In this document: positions 15,547 through 23,037 of the stretch, in pieces
Numbering within the stretch: the first letter of the stretch is position 1
Layout: every line of letters begins with the position of its first letter
Source of the DNA: an uncultured Bdellovibrionales bacterium
GTDB taxonomy: Bacteria > Bdellovibrionota > FAC87 > UBA2466
Length of the DNA stretch: 23,088 bases
Direction of reading: 5' to 3'
Assembly (NCBI GenBank): GCA_937903155.1
Contig: CALCZU010000073.1
Span: 1 to 23,088 of the forward strand
Notes under the pieces: generated by a model
Seen by the model: only the letters and a program-made list of their open reading frames with translations
Databases searched by the model: none
What the model was told of the DNA's origin: nothing
Made by a program: the position numbers and the translations under genes

Positions 15547-15882
15547 CTAAGGTAAAGGCGTCAAGGCAGGAGTCAGGTTAGGAAGTGCCGTCAAAGCAGG
15601 TGACGTCTGCGGAAATGGCAAATCCGTCAAACCTGGAGTTGTTTGCGGAAATGGCAAACCACTTAAACCTGGAGTCATTGCCGGATACGGGAGACCGCTT
15701 AGAGCAGGAGATAACGAAGGAAGTCCCGTGGAAAGGGGAGTACCGAGGGGTGGAGTCGTCACCGGAGCGCCACTGACAAAAGGGCGAGCGCTCTGCGGCG
15801 AAATCGATTCTCGTCCGCAACTCATCAGTACGAAAACCAATGCCAATGTTGAAGCCAAAAACCATTTTAAAGTTGTTTGCAT
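15547..15882 (-). CDS. Small proline-rich tandem-repeat lipoprotein
   Basis: The 111-residue protein has a lipoprotein signal ending in LVFVLMSC (Cys22). The mature part is almost wholly low-complexity Pro, Leu, Ser, Thr and Gly, with a 12-residue repeat: LSGLPYPAMTPG, LSGLPFPQTTPG, LTDLPFPQTSPA, then a shortened LTALPNLTPA and a final LTPLP. GAGGAAG precedes the ATG. Such repeats are likely extended and may span the periplasm or coat the surface; the Ser/Thr-Pro richness could suit O-mannosylation by the adjacent PMT (inference). The stop lies 4 bp from the PMT stop. Confidence 0.8.
   Translation of the reverse strand: MQTTLKWFLASTLALVFVLMSCGRESISPQSARPFVSGAPVTTPPLGTPLSTGLPSLSPALSGLPYPAMTPGLSGLPFPQTTPGLTDLPFPQTSPALTALPNLTPALTPLP
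15548..15711. repeat. 36-bp coding tandem repeat
   Basis: The sequence TGCGGAAATGGCAAA recurs at 15608 and 15644, exactly 36 bp apart, with a diverged copy near 15680 and a shortened one near 15560. These encode the 12-residue Pro-rich units of the lipoprotein. The unit length is a multiple of three, so copy-number change keeps the frame. Confidence 0.75.
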
Positions 15883-15912
15883 TTTAATCTTCCTCTTTGC
15901 AGTTTCGTGGCG

Positions 15913-15940
15913 ATAGTAAATTGAAAGATAGGGGAGTCAA
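15913..15940 (-). promoter_or_regulatory. Predicted sigma-70 promoter for the Pro-rich lipoprotein
   Basis: On the minus strand, TTGACT (15940-15935) and TACTAT (15918-15913) are spaced by 16 nt. The predicted start near 15906 leaves a leader of about 24 nt including the GAGGAAG site. Confidence 0.5.
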
Positions 15941-16010
15941 GGAGACAATTTTGGGCTCCACTGACCAAACCCTTCCTACACCCACGAGTTCGACGAGTCT
16001 TGCTGTTGTG

Positions 16011-16019
16011 TGGTATACA
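16011..16019 (+). promoter_or_regulatory. Candidate extended -10 promoter for the small lipoprotein gene
   Basis: TGG followed by TATACA (16014-16019) fits an extended -10. The expected start near 16026 gives a leader of about 22 nt containing GAGG. The -35 region is poor, which extended -10 promoters tolerate. Confidence 0.35.
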
Positions 16020-16047
16020 AACTGCAAACAGACGGCAGTGAGGTTGT

Positions 16048-16464
16048 ATGCGTTTTGAAAAAATCATCTCGAGTTTCTTAGTAGTGCTGGTATTAGGCAC
16101 GCTGGTCTCGTGCGGACAAGATAGTGTCTGCGTCATGGGAGTCGGAAAATGCGATATCCCAGCCGAACTCGCGAACAAAAAGCAAACCGGCACCACGGTT
16201 CAGGGCGCTAAAGCAACGGGCCCGCTCAAAGGAAGTTTTCAAACAGACAACTATTCCATTGGTCTGACCCACGGCCACCGGATTATTCTCGTCGGAAGCG
16301 GCGGCAAACCTCCGTATAAATTTACGATGGTGACTGGCCCTGAAACGGGCAGTGTCACTGAAGCAGACGGTGTTTTTACAGCCGGCGAAAAACTCGGGAT
16401 TGCGAAAGTAAAAGTCACCGATAGCGGCAATCAAGCGATCGAAATGCAAATTGACATCCAGTAG
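16048..16464 (+). CDS. Small lipoprotein with Ig-like/putative-cadherin-like domain
   Basis: The 138-residue protein has a lipobox LVSC (Cys22) after a hydrophobic signal. Three further Cys would lie near the start of the mature protein or just behind it (CVMGVGKC). Residues about 75-138 (GSGGKPPYKFTMVTGPETG, then GVFTAGEKLGIAKVKVTDSG) have the pattern of a small beta-sandwich repeat of the bacterial Ig-like or He_PIG kind, where GG-PPY-F starts a strand and KVTDSGNQ ends one. No enzyme motif is seen. GAGG precedes the ATG. It is divergent from the Pro-rich lipoprotein and followed closely by the next secreted protein. Confidence 0.8.
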   Translation: MRFEKIISSFLVVLVLGTLVSCGQDSVCVMGVGKCDIPAELANKKQTGTTVQGAKATGPLKGSFQTDNYSIGLTHGHRIILVGSGGKPPYKFTMVTGPETGSVTEADGVFTAGEKLGIAKVKVTDSGNQAIEMQIDIQ

Positions 16465-16486
16465 GCTTCTCCTTATCTATAAGCCT

Positions 16487-17029
16487 ATGAAATTCATTCC
16501 GTTTATTCTATTTTTCGGCTTACCTGTTTTTTCTGCCCAATACATCGAACCGCTTCGAAATATCCGTTTTGATTATGATGAGGCAACGTGGGAAATCAAA
16601 GATGCCGCGACAAAACCTCAAGGTGAAGAGGTGGATAAAAACATGGCTCAGAAAACGATCGTGAATTTACAGCGAAAAATTTCGGACGAGCGTTATCATT
16701 CGCGATTCAGCCTCGTTTTAGATGATGCTTCAAAAATTAAAAAAACCGCTCCCACTCTTTTCGAGTCCTATCAGAAACACGCCGTCGAGTTTATGAAGAG
16801 TCAAAGATTCGATGTGATTTCTACAAAAGAAGTGAAGCTTCCCAAAATTAAAGAACCTGCATTTGAAATTAGAGCCAATCAACGCGATTTCGGATTGCTC
16901 TTCCGCCAAATCGTTTTTTTAAAAGGCGATACGGCTTATCTGCTGACTGCCGCGACTAGAACGCTGAAATACGAAGCTTACGAAAAAGAGATAGACAAAA
17001 TGTTCAACTCTTTTGAACTCACGAAATAA
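16487..17029 (+). CDS. Secreted protein, possibly PsbP/DcrB-like (DUF1795-type) fold
   Basis: From the ATG at 16487 the protein has 180 residues and a signal peptide MKFIPFILFFGLPVFSA. A TTG at 16451 is in frame but would overlap the preceding gene. The order of segments, including a long KTAPTLFESYQKHAVEF helix and the ending YLLTAATRTLKYEAYEKEID followed by MFNSFEL, resembles small PsbP/DcrB-type periplasmic proteins, in which a final helix packs against a beta sheet. This is a pattern judgement only. It follows the small lipoprotein by 22 bp and probably shares its transcript. The stop codon abuts the left end of the palindromic element. Confidence 0.72.
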   Translation: MKFIPFILFFGLPVFSAQYIEPLRNIRFDYDEATWEIKDAATKPQGEEVDKNMAQKTIVNLQRKISDERYHSRFSLVLDDASKIKKTAPTLFESYQKHAVEFMKSQRFDVISTKEVKLPKIKEPAFEIRANQRDFGLLFRQIVFLKGDTAYLLTAATRTLKYEAYEKEIDKMFNSFELTK

Positions 17030-17422
17030 CGGTCATAAAAATTAAATATTGTTTTGTCGTAAAACCCCGTCGTTGCGAGGAGCGAAGCGACGAAGCAATC
17101 TCGCTGTAGCGTGAGAGAATGCTGTTGAGGCTACAGATCATCAGCTCTAGCTCGCTATTGTCGATTTCGCACAGCGAATTTTGTGATGAATGACTTGGAA
17201 GAGAGAAAGTAGAATTCTTCTCTTCTTCAAAATTCACAAATGAACCGTGAATCATTTCTCCGTACATCGAGATTGCTTCCGTCTCCGCCTTCGGCTGCGC
17301 CGGACAAGGCGTCGCTTCACTCCTCGCAACGACGAGGTGGTCACGACGATACGAAAGTCGACACGTCCCTAAGAAATCTCTCTAAAGAGAGAGGATCCCA
17401 CAATTTCTAATTTTTATGACCG
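17030..17422. mobile_element. MITE-like long imperfect palindrome, about 393 bp
   Basis: The outer ends are perfect 15-bp inverted repeats: CGGTCATAAAAATTA (17030-17044) and TAATTTTTATGACCG (17408-17422). Further in, 17068-17103 pairs with 17310-17334 (25 nt, one mismatch) and with 17268-17279 (12 nt, exact). Those two right-arm blocks are split by a 30-nt GC-rich insert (17280-17309) absent from the left arm. The centre holds more small inverted repeats. There is no transposase and no convincing ORF. The left end touches the stop of the upstream gene; the right end lies inside the glycosyltransferase gene and encodes its last codons. A non-autonomous element, or a large bidirectional terminator built from dispersed repeats, would both fit. 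Confidence 0.55.
17286..17311. repeat. GC-rich hairpin inserted in the right arm of the palindrome
   Basis: CGCCTT (17286-17291) pairs with AAGGCG (17306-17311), with an inner CGG/CCG pairing. This lies within the 30-nt block that interrupts the right arm, so it may be a separately acquired palindromic unit. Confidence 0.5.
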
Positions 17423-18663
17423 GACTCCCGTAAAACATCAAAACCTAAACGCTTACTAGCCGTCCCTAAAATCTCCCTATAAACCGACTCAGTCTTTTCC
17501 AAAAATGTTTCCTTAGAAAAGTGCGAAAAAGCGTAATTCTTCGCCTGAATCGAAAAAGATTTTCGTTCAGTTTCGTTACGCAGAAGATCTCCGATTTGCT
17601 TCGCGAGCATATTGATATCTCCCATCGGACACAGATACCCCGTTTGTCCGGGCTGAACGAGTTCGTTGAGGGCAGGGACATCATATGCAATTACCGGACA
17701 TCCATTCATCATCGCTTCTGCGACGGACATTCCGAAGCCTTCAGGGCCGAGATTGGGTTGGACGAGCATTGTGGCGTGATTCATTGCTTCTGCTAATTCT
17801 GACTTTGTGACTTTACCTTTGAATTCGATTTTGTCTGAGAGATTTGAGCTTTTTACGAGTGCCTTTAATTTATCTGCGTCCACTCCCTCGCCGTAGATCC
17901 ACAATTTAAAATCTGCTTGCGAAATTTTCGAAGCGGCTTGAATTAAATGGTCGACGCCCTTTAGGGGAATGAGTCTTGAAGCCGAGAGAATGAGTTTGGG
18001 TGGAAATTTTATTTCCGACGGTACGAACTTCGTGGCGTGTACTGGATTATAAATCACGCTGACTTTATCGGGTTCGAAACCGTCCCTTAAGAGAATTTTT
18101 TTCATCGACTCGCTAATCGCAATGACTTTGCGAAACCGCCTTTGTACGACCTCTTTTTTAAGTAAGAAATTTTGCACAGCGTGGGCTTTGTGAAGCGGGG
18201 ATTTGAAATGGCTTAAGCATTTTTGAAAAAGATCTTGCGTCAAACAATCCCAGCCGCTTTCTTTGACACAGACTTCTTTATTCTGAGTCATCCGGTGACT
18301 TGCGGGGCAAGTGGTACTCACCGAGTGAGACGTTAGAACACACGGATACCGATTCGCGATGGCGTCCATCAATCGATAGTCGAAAGTATCTACGAAATGG
18401 ACGAGATCGGGTTGAAAGCTTTCAAGAAGTCGCAAGACTTCTGCTTGTTTTTCTCGAACAAAGCTTGGGCGACTTAGGGAATGGATTTGTGAAAGCTCTG
18501 GGCAAAACTCGGCTCGAACATAGGAGGGGATTGTTCCTAGTTTCTTTTCAGCGATGACGAAAGTCGTGTGTCCTACCGATTCTAAAAGCCGAATCGAATC
18601 GTGTAAGACCTGCTCTTGTCCGAACGCTTCTCCAAGAGTGGGGGATAGAAAACAGATACGCAC
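17407..18663 (-). CDS. Glycosyltransferase family 4 (GT-B fold)
   Basis: The 418-residue protein starts at a GTG (18663) reading MRICFLSPTLGEAFGQEQV. It has an N-terminal acceptor domain and a C-terminal nucleotide-sugar domain with SASRLIPLKGVDHLI (R230 and K235, donor phosphate contacts) and the EX7E motif PEGFGMSVAEAM (E308, E316). A Cys cluster at 119, 132, 140 and 149 (TCPASHR, VCVKE, DCL, KCL) matches a subgroup of GT4 enzymes with a probable metal site in the N-domain. It likely transfers a sugar to a surface glycan or lipid carrier. The ribosome-binding site is weak. The final residues SGHKN and the stop are encoded by the palindrome's right end. Confidence 0.9.
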   Translation of the reverse strand: MRICFLSPTLGEAFGQEQVLHDSIRLLESVGHTTFVIAEKKLGTIPSYVRAEFCPELSQIHSLSRPSFVREKQAEVLRLLESFQPDLVHFVDTFDYRLMDAIANRYPCVLTSHSVSTTCPASHRMTQNKEVCVKESGWDCLTQDLFQKCLSHFKSPLHKAHAVQNFLLKKEVVQRRFRKVIAISESMKKILLRDGFEPDKVSVIYNPVHATKFVPSEIKFPPKLILSASRLIPLKGVDHLIQAASKISQADFKLWIYGEGVDADKLKALVKSSNLSDKIEFKGKVTKSELAEAMNHATMLVQPNLGPEGFGMSVAEAMMNGCPVIAYDVPALNELVQPGQTGYLCPMGDINMLAKQIGDLLRNETERKSFSIQAKNYAFSHFSKETFLEKTESVYREILGTASKRLGFDVLRESGHKN

Positions 18664-18790
18664 CTATTCATTGTAGCATCTGTCACTGGACACACCTATA
18701 ACTGAGCGAAATAATTCATGATTCTACGAGTCGAGAGAGTGCGAAAATGGCGTTATCGTTTTTTTTTCAAATCTGTTAGTTTTGCACCGC

Positions 18791-19438
18791 GTGTTTACTG
18801 GAATTATTGATCAAATCGGTAGAATTTCTCATATCCAAAGCACTCCCTCAGGTATTCGGTTTAAGATAGCGACTTCTTACACAGATATTCAAGCAGGCGA
18901 GAGCATTTCGGTGGATGGGGTGTGTCTCACAGCTCTCAGCTCATCTTCACTTTATTTTGAATGTGACCTATCGCCCGAGACTCTGAAGTTGACCACTGCC
19001 GAGCACTATCAACTCGAAACGCGAGTCAATCTCGAGCGCGCTTTGATGCCCCAAACCCGGATGGGCGGACACTACGTGACGGGACATGTGGATCAAACCG
19101 CAAAACTGTCTCGGTTAGTCTCTCACGGAGAATTTATTGAAATGGCGTTTGAAGGAATCGATCCCCATCAGACAAATCTCTTAGTGAAAAAAGGAAGCAT
19201 TACCGTGAATGGAGTCAGCCTCACAGTCAATGAACTGGGAGCTTCTGAAAACGGAACGCCTTCTTTTAGTGTAATGCTCATTCCACACACGCTCGAAAAA
19301 ACAAATTTAAATACTCTCAAAGTCGGAGACTCAGTCAATCTCGAGTTCGATTGGATGACTAAAGTCGTCGTCAGAGAAGTCCAAAACGTTTTAAAAAACT
19401 TAAAGGAGTCCGAATGCAAAATGAATTTGCCTCGATAG
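18791..19438 (+). CDS. ribE: Riboflavin synthase (alpha subunit)
   Basis: The enzyme dismutates two 6,7-dimethyl-8-ribityllumazine molecules into riboflavin and a pyrimidinedione. The GTG at 18791 gives MFTGIIDQIG, the near-universal start of the family; an in-frame TTG at 18782 would add three residues. Two homologous barrels are visible: the first with SVDGVCLT and DLSPETLKLT, then MGGHYVTGHVDQ, and the second with TVNGVSLTVNEL. At 215 residues it has the usual length. No FMN riboswitch and no good Shine-Dalgarno are seen upstream; a 9-T run (18759-18767) is the main leader feature. It overlaps ribBA by 25 bp. Confidence 0.93.
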   Translation: MFTGIIDQIGRISHIQSTPSGIRFKIATSYTDIQAGESISVDGVCLTALSSSSLYFECDLSPETLKLTTAEHYQLETRVNLERALMPQTRMGGHYVTGHVDQTAKLSRLVSHGEFIEMAFEGIDPHQTNLLVKKGSITVNGVSLTVNELGASENGTPSFSVMLIPHTLEKTNLNTLKVGDSVNLEFDWMTKVVVREVQNVLKNLKESECKMNLPR

Positions 19439-20634
19439 AAGAGGCGATAGAGGATCTCAAACAAGGTAAGATGATTATCTTGGTCGATGATGAAGATCGC
19501 GAAAACGAAGGGGATCTGGTTTTTGCCGCTGAAAAAACGACGCCCGAACTCATTAACTTTATGGCGACCCACGGACGTGGGCTCATTTGTCTTTCGATGA
19601 CTGAAAAAGAACTGACCCGAATGAAAATCCCGATGATGGTCGAGGAAAATACGTCACGTTTTGGAACCGCATTTACGATTTCTATTGAAGCGCGAGAAGG
19701 TGTCACGACGGGTATCTCCGCTAAAGATCGTTCCACAACGATTCATGCAGCGATTAATCCGAACGGAATTCCAACAGATATCGTGATGCCCGGTCATATT
19801 TTCCCCTTACGTGCGCGAGATGGAGGGGTTTTAGTTAGAGCCGGCCAAACCGAAGGCAGCGTTGATTTGGCTCGGATGGCGGGTTTAAATCCTTCGGCAG
19901 TCATCTGTGAAATTATGAATGACGATGGGACGATGGCGCGGATGCACGATTTAATTCCCTTTGGGAAAAAACATGGGCTTAAGATCGTCGCGATTAATCG
20001 TCTGATTTCGTATCGCATGCAAAATGAGCATTTAGTGACCGAAGAGGCGAGCTGCAAATTGCCCCTCCCAGGAATGGGCGATTTTGTTTTAAAGAGTTTC
20101 AAAAGTGTGATCGATAACACCGAACACTTGGCCCTTGTGAAAGGCGAAATCTCAAAAGACAAACCAACTCTAGTCAGAGTGCATTCGGAATGTTTAACGG
20201 GCGACACGTTTGGATCGGGTCGCTGCGATTGCGGATGGCAGTTGCAAGCGTCTTTGAGTCAAATTGCGAAAGACGGTGGAGTGCTTCTTTACATGCGACA
20301 AGAGGGACGAGGCATCGGCTTATTAAATAAGATCAAAGCGTACCATCTGCAAGATGAAGGATTAGATACCGTCGAAGCGAACCACAAGCTAGGGTTCAAA
20401 GGCGATCAGCGAGATTACGGAATCGGTTCGCAGATTTTAAAAAACTTAGGCATTTCAAATATGCGTCTTTTGACGAACAATCCTAAAAAGATTTACGGAC
20501 TCGAGGGGTATGGTCTTTCGATTTCAGAAAGAGTGCAGATTGAAATGACGCCCACTGAAAATAATAAAAACTATTTAAATACTAAAAAAGAAAAACTCGG
20601 ACATCTCTTAAATCTTTCTTATGTTAAACATTAA
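19414..20634 (+). CDS. ribBA: Bifunctional DHBP synthase / GTP cyclohydrolase II
   Basis: The 406-residue fusion supplies both substrates of riboflavin synthesis. The N-terminal half makes 3,4-dihydroxy-2-butanone 4-phosphate: DDEDRENEGD (25-34), THGRGLICL (52-60), the TTIHAAINP and MPGHIFPLRARDGG stretches, and AGQTEGSVDLARMAGL. The C-terminal half opens GTP: zinc Cys in SECLTGDTFGSGRCDC, RQEGRGIGLLNKIKAYHLQ, and LTNNPKKIYGLEGYG. Both active sites appear complete. AAGGAG precedes the ATG, which lies within the 3' end of ribE; the end overlaps ribH by 14 bp. Coupled translation is likely. Confidence 0.95.
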   Translation: MQNEFASIEEAIEDLKQGKMIILVDDEDRENEGDLVFAAEKTTPELINFMATHGRGLICLSMTEKELTRMKIPMMVEENTSRFGTAFTISIEAREGVTTGISAKDRSTTIHAAINPNGIPTDIVMPGHIFPLRARDGGVLVRAGQTEGSVDLARMAGLNPSAVICEIMNDDGTMARMHDLIPFGKKHGLKIVAINRLISYRMQNEHLVTEEASCKLPLPGMGDFVLKSFKSVIDNTEHLALVKGEISKDKPTLVRVHSECLTGDTFGSGRCDCGWQLQASLSQIAKDGGVLLYMRQEGRGIGLLNKIKAYHLQDEGLDTVEANHKLGFKGDQRDYGIGSQILKNLGISNMRLLTNNPKKIYGLEGYGLSISERVQIEMTPTENNKNYLNTKKEKLGHLLNLSYVKH

Positions 20635-21082
20635 TTCTAAAGATCAAAATCTACCGGCGCGTTTGGCCATAGTCGTCAGCCGCTTTAACGAAGACGTAAC
20701 TTTAAAGTTGCTTGAAGGGGCACTGAACCGCCTCAAAGAACTCGACCATAATACTTCTCAGCTCTGTGTCGTGTGGGTGCCCGGCGCCGTTGAAATTCCT
20801 CTCGTTGCCCAAAAGCTTGCGAACTCTCAAAACTACGACGCGATTATCACTTTAGGTGCCGTCATTCGCGGCGAGACAACCCACTACGATTACGTTTGCG
20901 ACCAGGTCAGCCAAGGCTGCCAGAGAGTATCGTTAGACGCTAAAATCCCTGTCATCTTCGGGGTTCTGACAACGGAAAACGAAGAACAGGCCTACGACCG
21001 CCTCGGCGGCCGCCATGGCCACAAGGGCAAAGATGCCGTCGACACCGCTCTCGAAATGGTCGCTACTTTAAAAAAACTTTAA
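20621..21082 (+). CDS. ribH: 6,7-dimethyl-8-ribityllumazine synthase
   Basis: The 153-residue enzyme condenses DHBP with the ribitylamino-pyrimidinedione to make lumazine, the substrate of RibE. Motifs: IVVSRFNEDVT (17-27), WVPGAVEIPL (52-61), TLGAVIRGETTHYDYV (77-92) with the catalytic His88, and GGRHGHKG near the C-terminus. The length is standard. No Shine-Dalgarno is evident, which fits coupling to ribBA, whose last 14 bp overlap it. The operon lacks ribD, which must lie elsewhere. Confidence 0.95.
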   Translation: MLNINSKDQNLPARLAIVVSRFNEDVTLKLLEGALNRLKELDHNTSQLCVVWVPGAVEIPLVAQKLANSQNYDAIITLGAVIRGETTHYDYVCDQVSQGCQRVSLDAKIPVIFGVLTTENEEQAYDRLGGRHGHKGKDAVDTALEMVATLKKL

Positions 21083-21222
21083 GTCGCTAGCCAAAACTCT
21101 TGGCCATATTCGCTCATATCTTTGAAGGATTTTCACTTCTAATGCATACAAAATGGGAACTCTGTATCGTATTACTTCGTTTTCTACGCTTAGGTGAGAT
21201 TTAACCGGACAGCATTGGCTTC

Positions 21223-21239
21223 GGGAATAAGTCGTTCCC
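21223..21239. promoter_or_regulatory. Small inverted repeat upstream of the HEGRH gene
   Basis: GGGAA (21223-21227) and TTCCC (21235-21239) surround a 7-nt spacer, 24 bp before the ATG. An AT-rich TGATAAAAT (a possible -10) follows. The repeat could be an operator or a leader hairpin; evidence is thin. Confidence 0.25.
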
Positions 21240-21262
21240 AACTCTGTGATAAAATAAGCAAG

Positions 21263-22114
21263 ATGAATTTAAAACTTCTTCTCCTTCCGATCTTTTTCAT
21301 TTGCTTCGCTGGTGACGCATACGGAGATGGTTTTCCACTTCTAACTCGTGCTCTGATCACCTGTATGCGTTCTTTCGAAGTATTATCCGGGAATAAACTT
21401 TCATTTTTCTCGTCAAAAACACCTGAGCAAATCGATCAGGCAGCTAAAAAAGAATGGGTTTTGCCAGACAATGTCCAAACAGAGTTCATGTCTGCTATGC
21501 GTCCTGAAAATGGAACACTAGGGGAACGAATCTCTAAAGCAAGTGAAGTTTTTTTTAAATATCAACAACAAGATATGACAAATTGGAGAAAGAAACTCGT
21601 AGAAAAGGCTGGCCGTCCAGTGGGGGACTGGGAGGTAATTCAATTACATAGTTACAGTCCCTGGCACAATCGTTACGGTAAATATCATTCTGATTCCCAC
21701 CCTGGGACTGTTGTGGTCAATTTACATGAAGGTCGTCACGCAATCGATCGTAACAAAGCGTACATTCGCTACAAGTTGGAAGCCTTTCTTGTTTATCAGG
21801 ACAGTAATTTAGAAAAAGTTCAAACATATTACGTCGAATCGATGGCGATAGCTTCGGAATGGGAATTTATGAAATTGGTGCCCGCAGAGATCCGGTCGGA
21901 AATCATTTCGAGCTTGGAATCGAAGTATCCTCAACTAAAAAATGGCGATCCAATGATAGATCCCACGATCACTTATTTGTCAGGGCAGCGGGGTACGGAG
22001 GTGCAAGCTTACTATATGTGGAAGCACTCTAAGTTAAATAAGGATGAATATATTAAAACACAGCAAAAGATTCGGAAATATACGTGGGCAGACCTTTACA
22101 AATCTCAACCTTGA
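21263..22114 (+). CDS. Secreted protein with HEGRH (HExxH) zinc-protease-like motif
   Basis: Started at the ATG at 21263, the protein has 283 residues and a signal peptide MNLKLLLLPIFFICFAGDAYG. The in-frame ATG at 21194 would prepend 23 polar residues. The motif HEGRH (155-159), preceded by beta-like VVVNL, fits the zinc-binding helix of zincin metallopeptidases. A second helix, VESMAIASEWEFM (191-203), supplies E192 or E199 as a possible third ligand 33-40 residues later, as in gluzincins. A His-rich stretch (residues 129-146) precedes the site. I do not recognise the family, and the catalytic role is inference from the motif. The protein could alternatively be a metal-binding non-enzyme. 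It stands alone after the rib operon. Confidence 0.78.
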   Translation: MNLKLLLLPIFFICFAGDAYGDGFPLLTRALITCMRSFEVLSGNKLSFFSSKTPEQIDQAAKKEWVLPDNVQTEFMSAMRPENGTLGERISKASEVFFKYQQQDMTNWRKKLVEKAGRPVGDWEVIQLHSYSPWHNRYGKYHSDSHPGTVVVNLHEGRHAIDRNKAYIRYKLEAFLVYQDSNLEKVQTYYVESMAIASEWEFMKLVPAEIRSEIISSLESKYPQLKNGDPMIDPTITYLSGQRGTEVQAYYMWKHSKLNKDEYIKTQQKIRKYTWADLYKSQP

Positions 22115-22419
22115 AAAGAAAGTGTCACTCAACTTTCGGCAAAAAAAAAGTAGCGATCATTCACGATGGTAGGCATGGGAAACTCAGAACTTTGAAAATA
22201 TTTCTCAGTAAAAAATGTATGGCGCTTTTCGTCTGACAGTTGTTGAGTGACACCTTCCCCATTGCTTGGCGCACAGAAGCTACGAGTGACATTTTACCCC
22301 AACCCTAACCACTCGGACTTACTCGTCCGCTCAAACTCTACAAAAACATACGCTTTCTATTTGCTACCCGGAAAGGTTCGATATTCTGACTTGCAGGTTC
22401 ATGTGCATTTAATTGAAAA
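22115..22419. other. Intergenic region with GTGTCA-type inverted repeats
   Basis: This 305-base gap lies between two convergent genes. It contains the 12-bp inverted repeat pair described separately, a 9-A run at about 22142, and a further GAGTGACA near 22284. No ORF or RNA gene was recognised. Confidence 0.5.
22122..22253. repeat. 132-bp segment bounded by 12-bp perfect inverted repeats
   Basis: GTGTCACTCAAC (22122-22133) and GTTGAGTGACAC (22242-22253) are exact reverse complements around 108 bp of AT-rich non-coding DNA. This could be a very small MITE or two REP-like units facing each other. No clear target duplication is visible at the flanks. Confidence 0.5.
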
Positions 22420-22896
22420 TTAATTTTTGATCTCTGCAGTGCACTTATAAAACCATTGCAATTTACCACCAACCTCCTCGTAAAAAGTCTTTTTCAGTTT
22501 TCCTGAATCTAATTCTAGCTCTTCTTTAAAGTTCCAAACTTTAGTGGATTCATTTTCATGCTTACTTGTATTAATGATTTTTGCAGTTAGAGCAGTTTTT
22601 TTGTCGTTCCAAGAATACTCATATGTATTGCTCACAAAATATTTTCCTGATTCCTCACTCCACGTATACGATTGAGTCAGTGTATTTCCAATCGGATAGT
22701 ATTGTGCGCTTCCTGTATGCCCAATCCAATCACACCGTTTTTGATCCAAAAGAGATTCGTAACGCTTTGTAAGAGGCGGAGTTGTATTGTAAACACAAGA
22801 TCCCACCCAATGCCCTGAAAAGTTAGTACAGGGTGTTGCATTGGCATTATAGATATTAAGAAAACTGGCTACTATGGTTAACGTTAGGTATTTCAT
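22420..22896 (-). CDS. Small secreted protein of unknown function (lipocalin-like start)
   Basis: From the ATG at 22896 the protein has 158 residues; GGGAGA lies 7 nt upstream, and the N-terminus MKYLTLTIVASFLNIYNANA is a signal peptide. The in-frame ATG at 22962 would add 22 residues. The mature protein starts TPCTNFSGHWVGSC, which recalls the GxW strand of lipocalin-like barrels, and continues with alternating polar/aromatic strands (TQSYTWSEESGKYFVSNTYE). Four Cys (two near the start, one in KRCDW, one in YKCTAE) could form two disulfides. The ligand and function are unknown. Confidence 0.75.
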   Translation of the reverse strand: MKYLTLTIVASFLNIYNANATPCTNFSGHWVGSCVYNTTPPLTKRYESLLDQKRCDWIGHTGSAQYYPIGNTLTQSYTWSEESGKYFVSNTYEYSWNDKKTALTAKIINTSKHENESTKVWNFKEELELDSGKLKKTFYEEVGGKLQWFYKCTAEIKN

Positions 22897-22907
22897 TTTA
22901 TGTCTCC

Positions 22908-22923
22908 CAAGTTGATAAACTTG
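22908..22923 (-). promoter_or_regulatory. Leader hairpin at the predicted transcript start
   Basis: CAAGTT (22908-22913) and AACTTG (22918-22923) form a 6-bp stem with a 4-nt loop. It sits at the predicted 5' end of the mRNA, just before the ribosome-binding site, so it could stabilise the transcript or be an operator. Confidence 0.3.
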
Positions 22924-22924
22924 A

Positions 22925-22953
22925 ATTCTAACCGTAGAGCAATATTTTTGCAA
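22925..22953 (-). promoter_or_regulatory. Predicted sigma-70 promoter for the small secreted protein
   Basis: On the minus strand, TTGCAA (22953-22948) and TAGAAT (22930-22925) are spaced by exactly 17 nt. The predicted start near 22918 leaves a leader of about 22 nt. Confidence 0.5.
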
Positions 22954-22988
22954 AACAACCATGTAATCGCGATACTTGGCGAAAAGGT

Positions 22989-23037
22989 GTCAGTTCACTT
23001 TTCACACCTCTATAATCGATAAAAAGTGAACTGTGAC
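22989..23037. repeat. Inverted repeat of GTGTCA/TGACC type near the window end
   Basis: Around 22993-23034, CAGTTCACTTTT pairs exactly with AAAAGTGAACTG across a spacer of about 18 nt, and the outer GGTGT and TGACC extend it imperfectly. The theme GTGTCA/GTGAC recalls the pair at 22122-22253. It resembles dispersed REP-like hairpins; no RAYT transposase is present here. Confidence 0.5.

Noticed and set aside
15548..15711. Regular 36-bp repeats resembling a CRISPR array
   Set aside because: There are no unique spacers between them; they are contiguous, coding and in frame with the lipoprotein.
17019..17267. 82-codon minus-strand ORF inside the palindromic element
   Set aside because: It crosses repeat arms, has no ribosome-binding site and does not resemble a transposase.
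18664..18790. Possible FMN riboswitch upstream of ribE
   Set aside because: None of the conserved RFN-element blocks (such as AGGATATGCC-like or CCTACCGGCGGT-like sequence) is present, and the leader is too short.
21086..21105. GCCAA/TTGGC hairpin just after ribH as an intrinsic terminator
   Set aside because: The stem is only 5 bp and no T-run follows.
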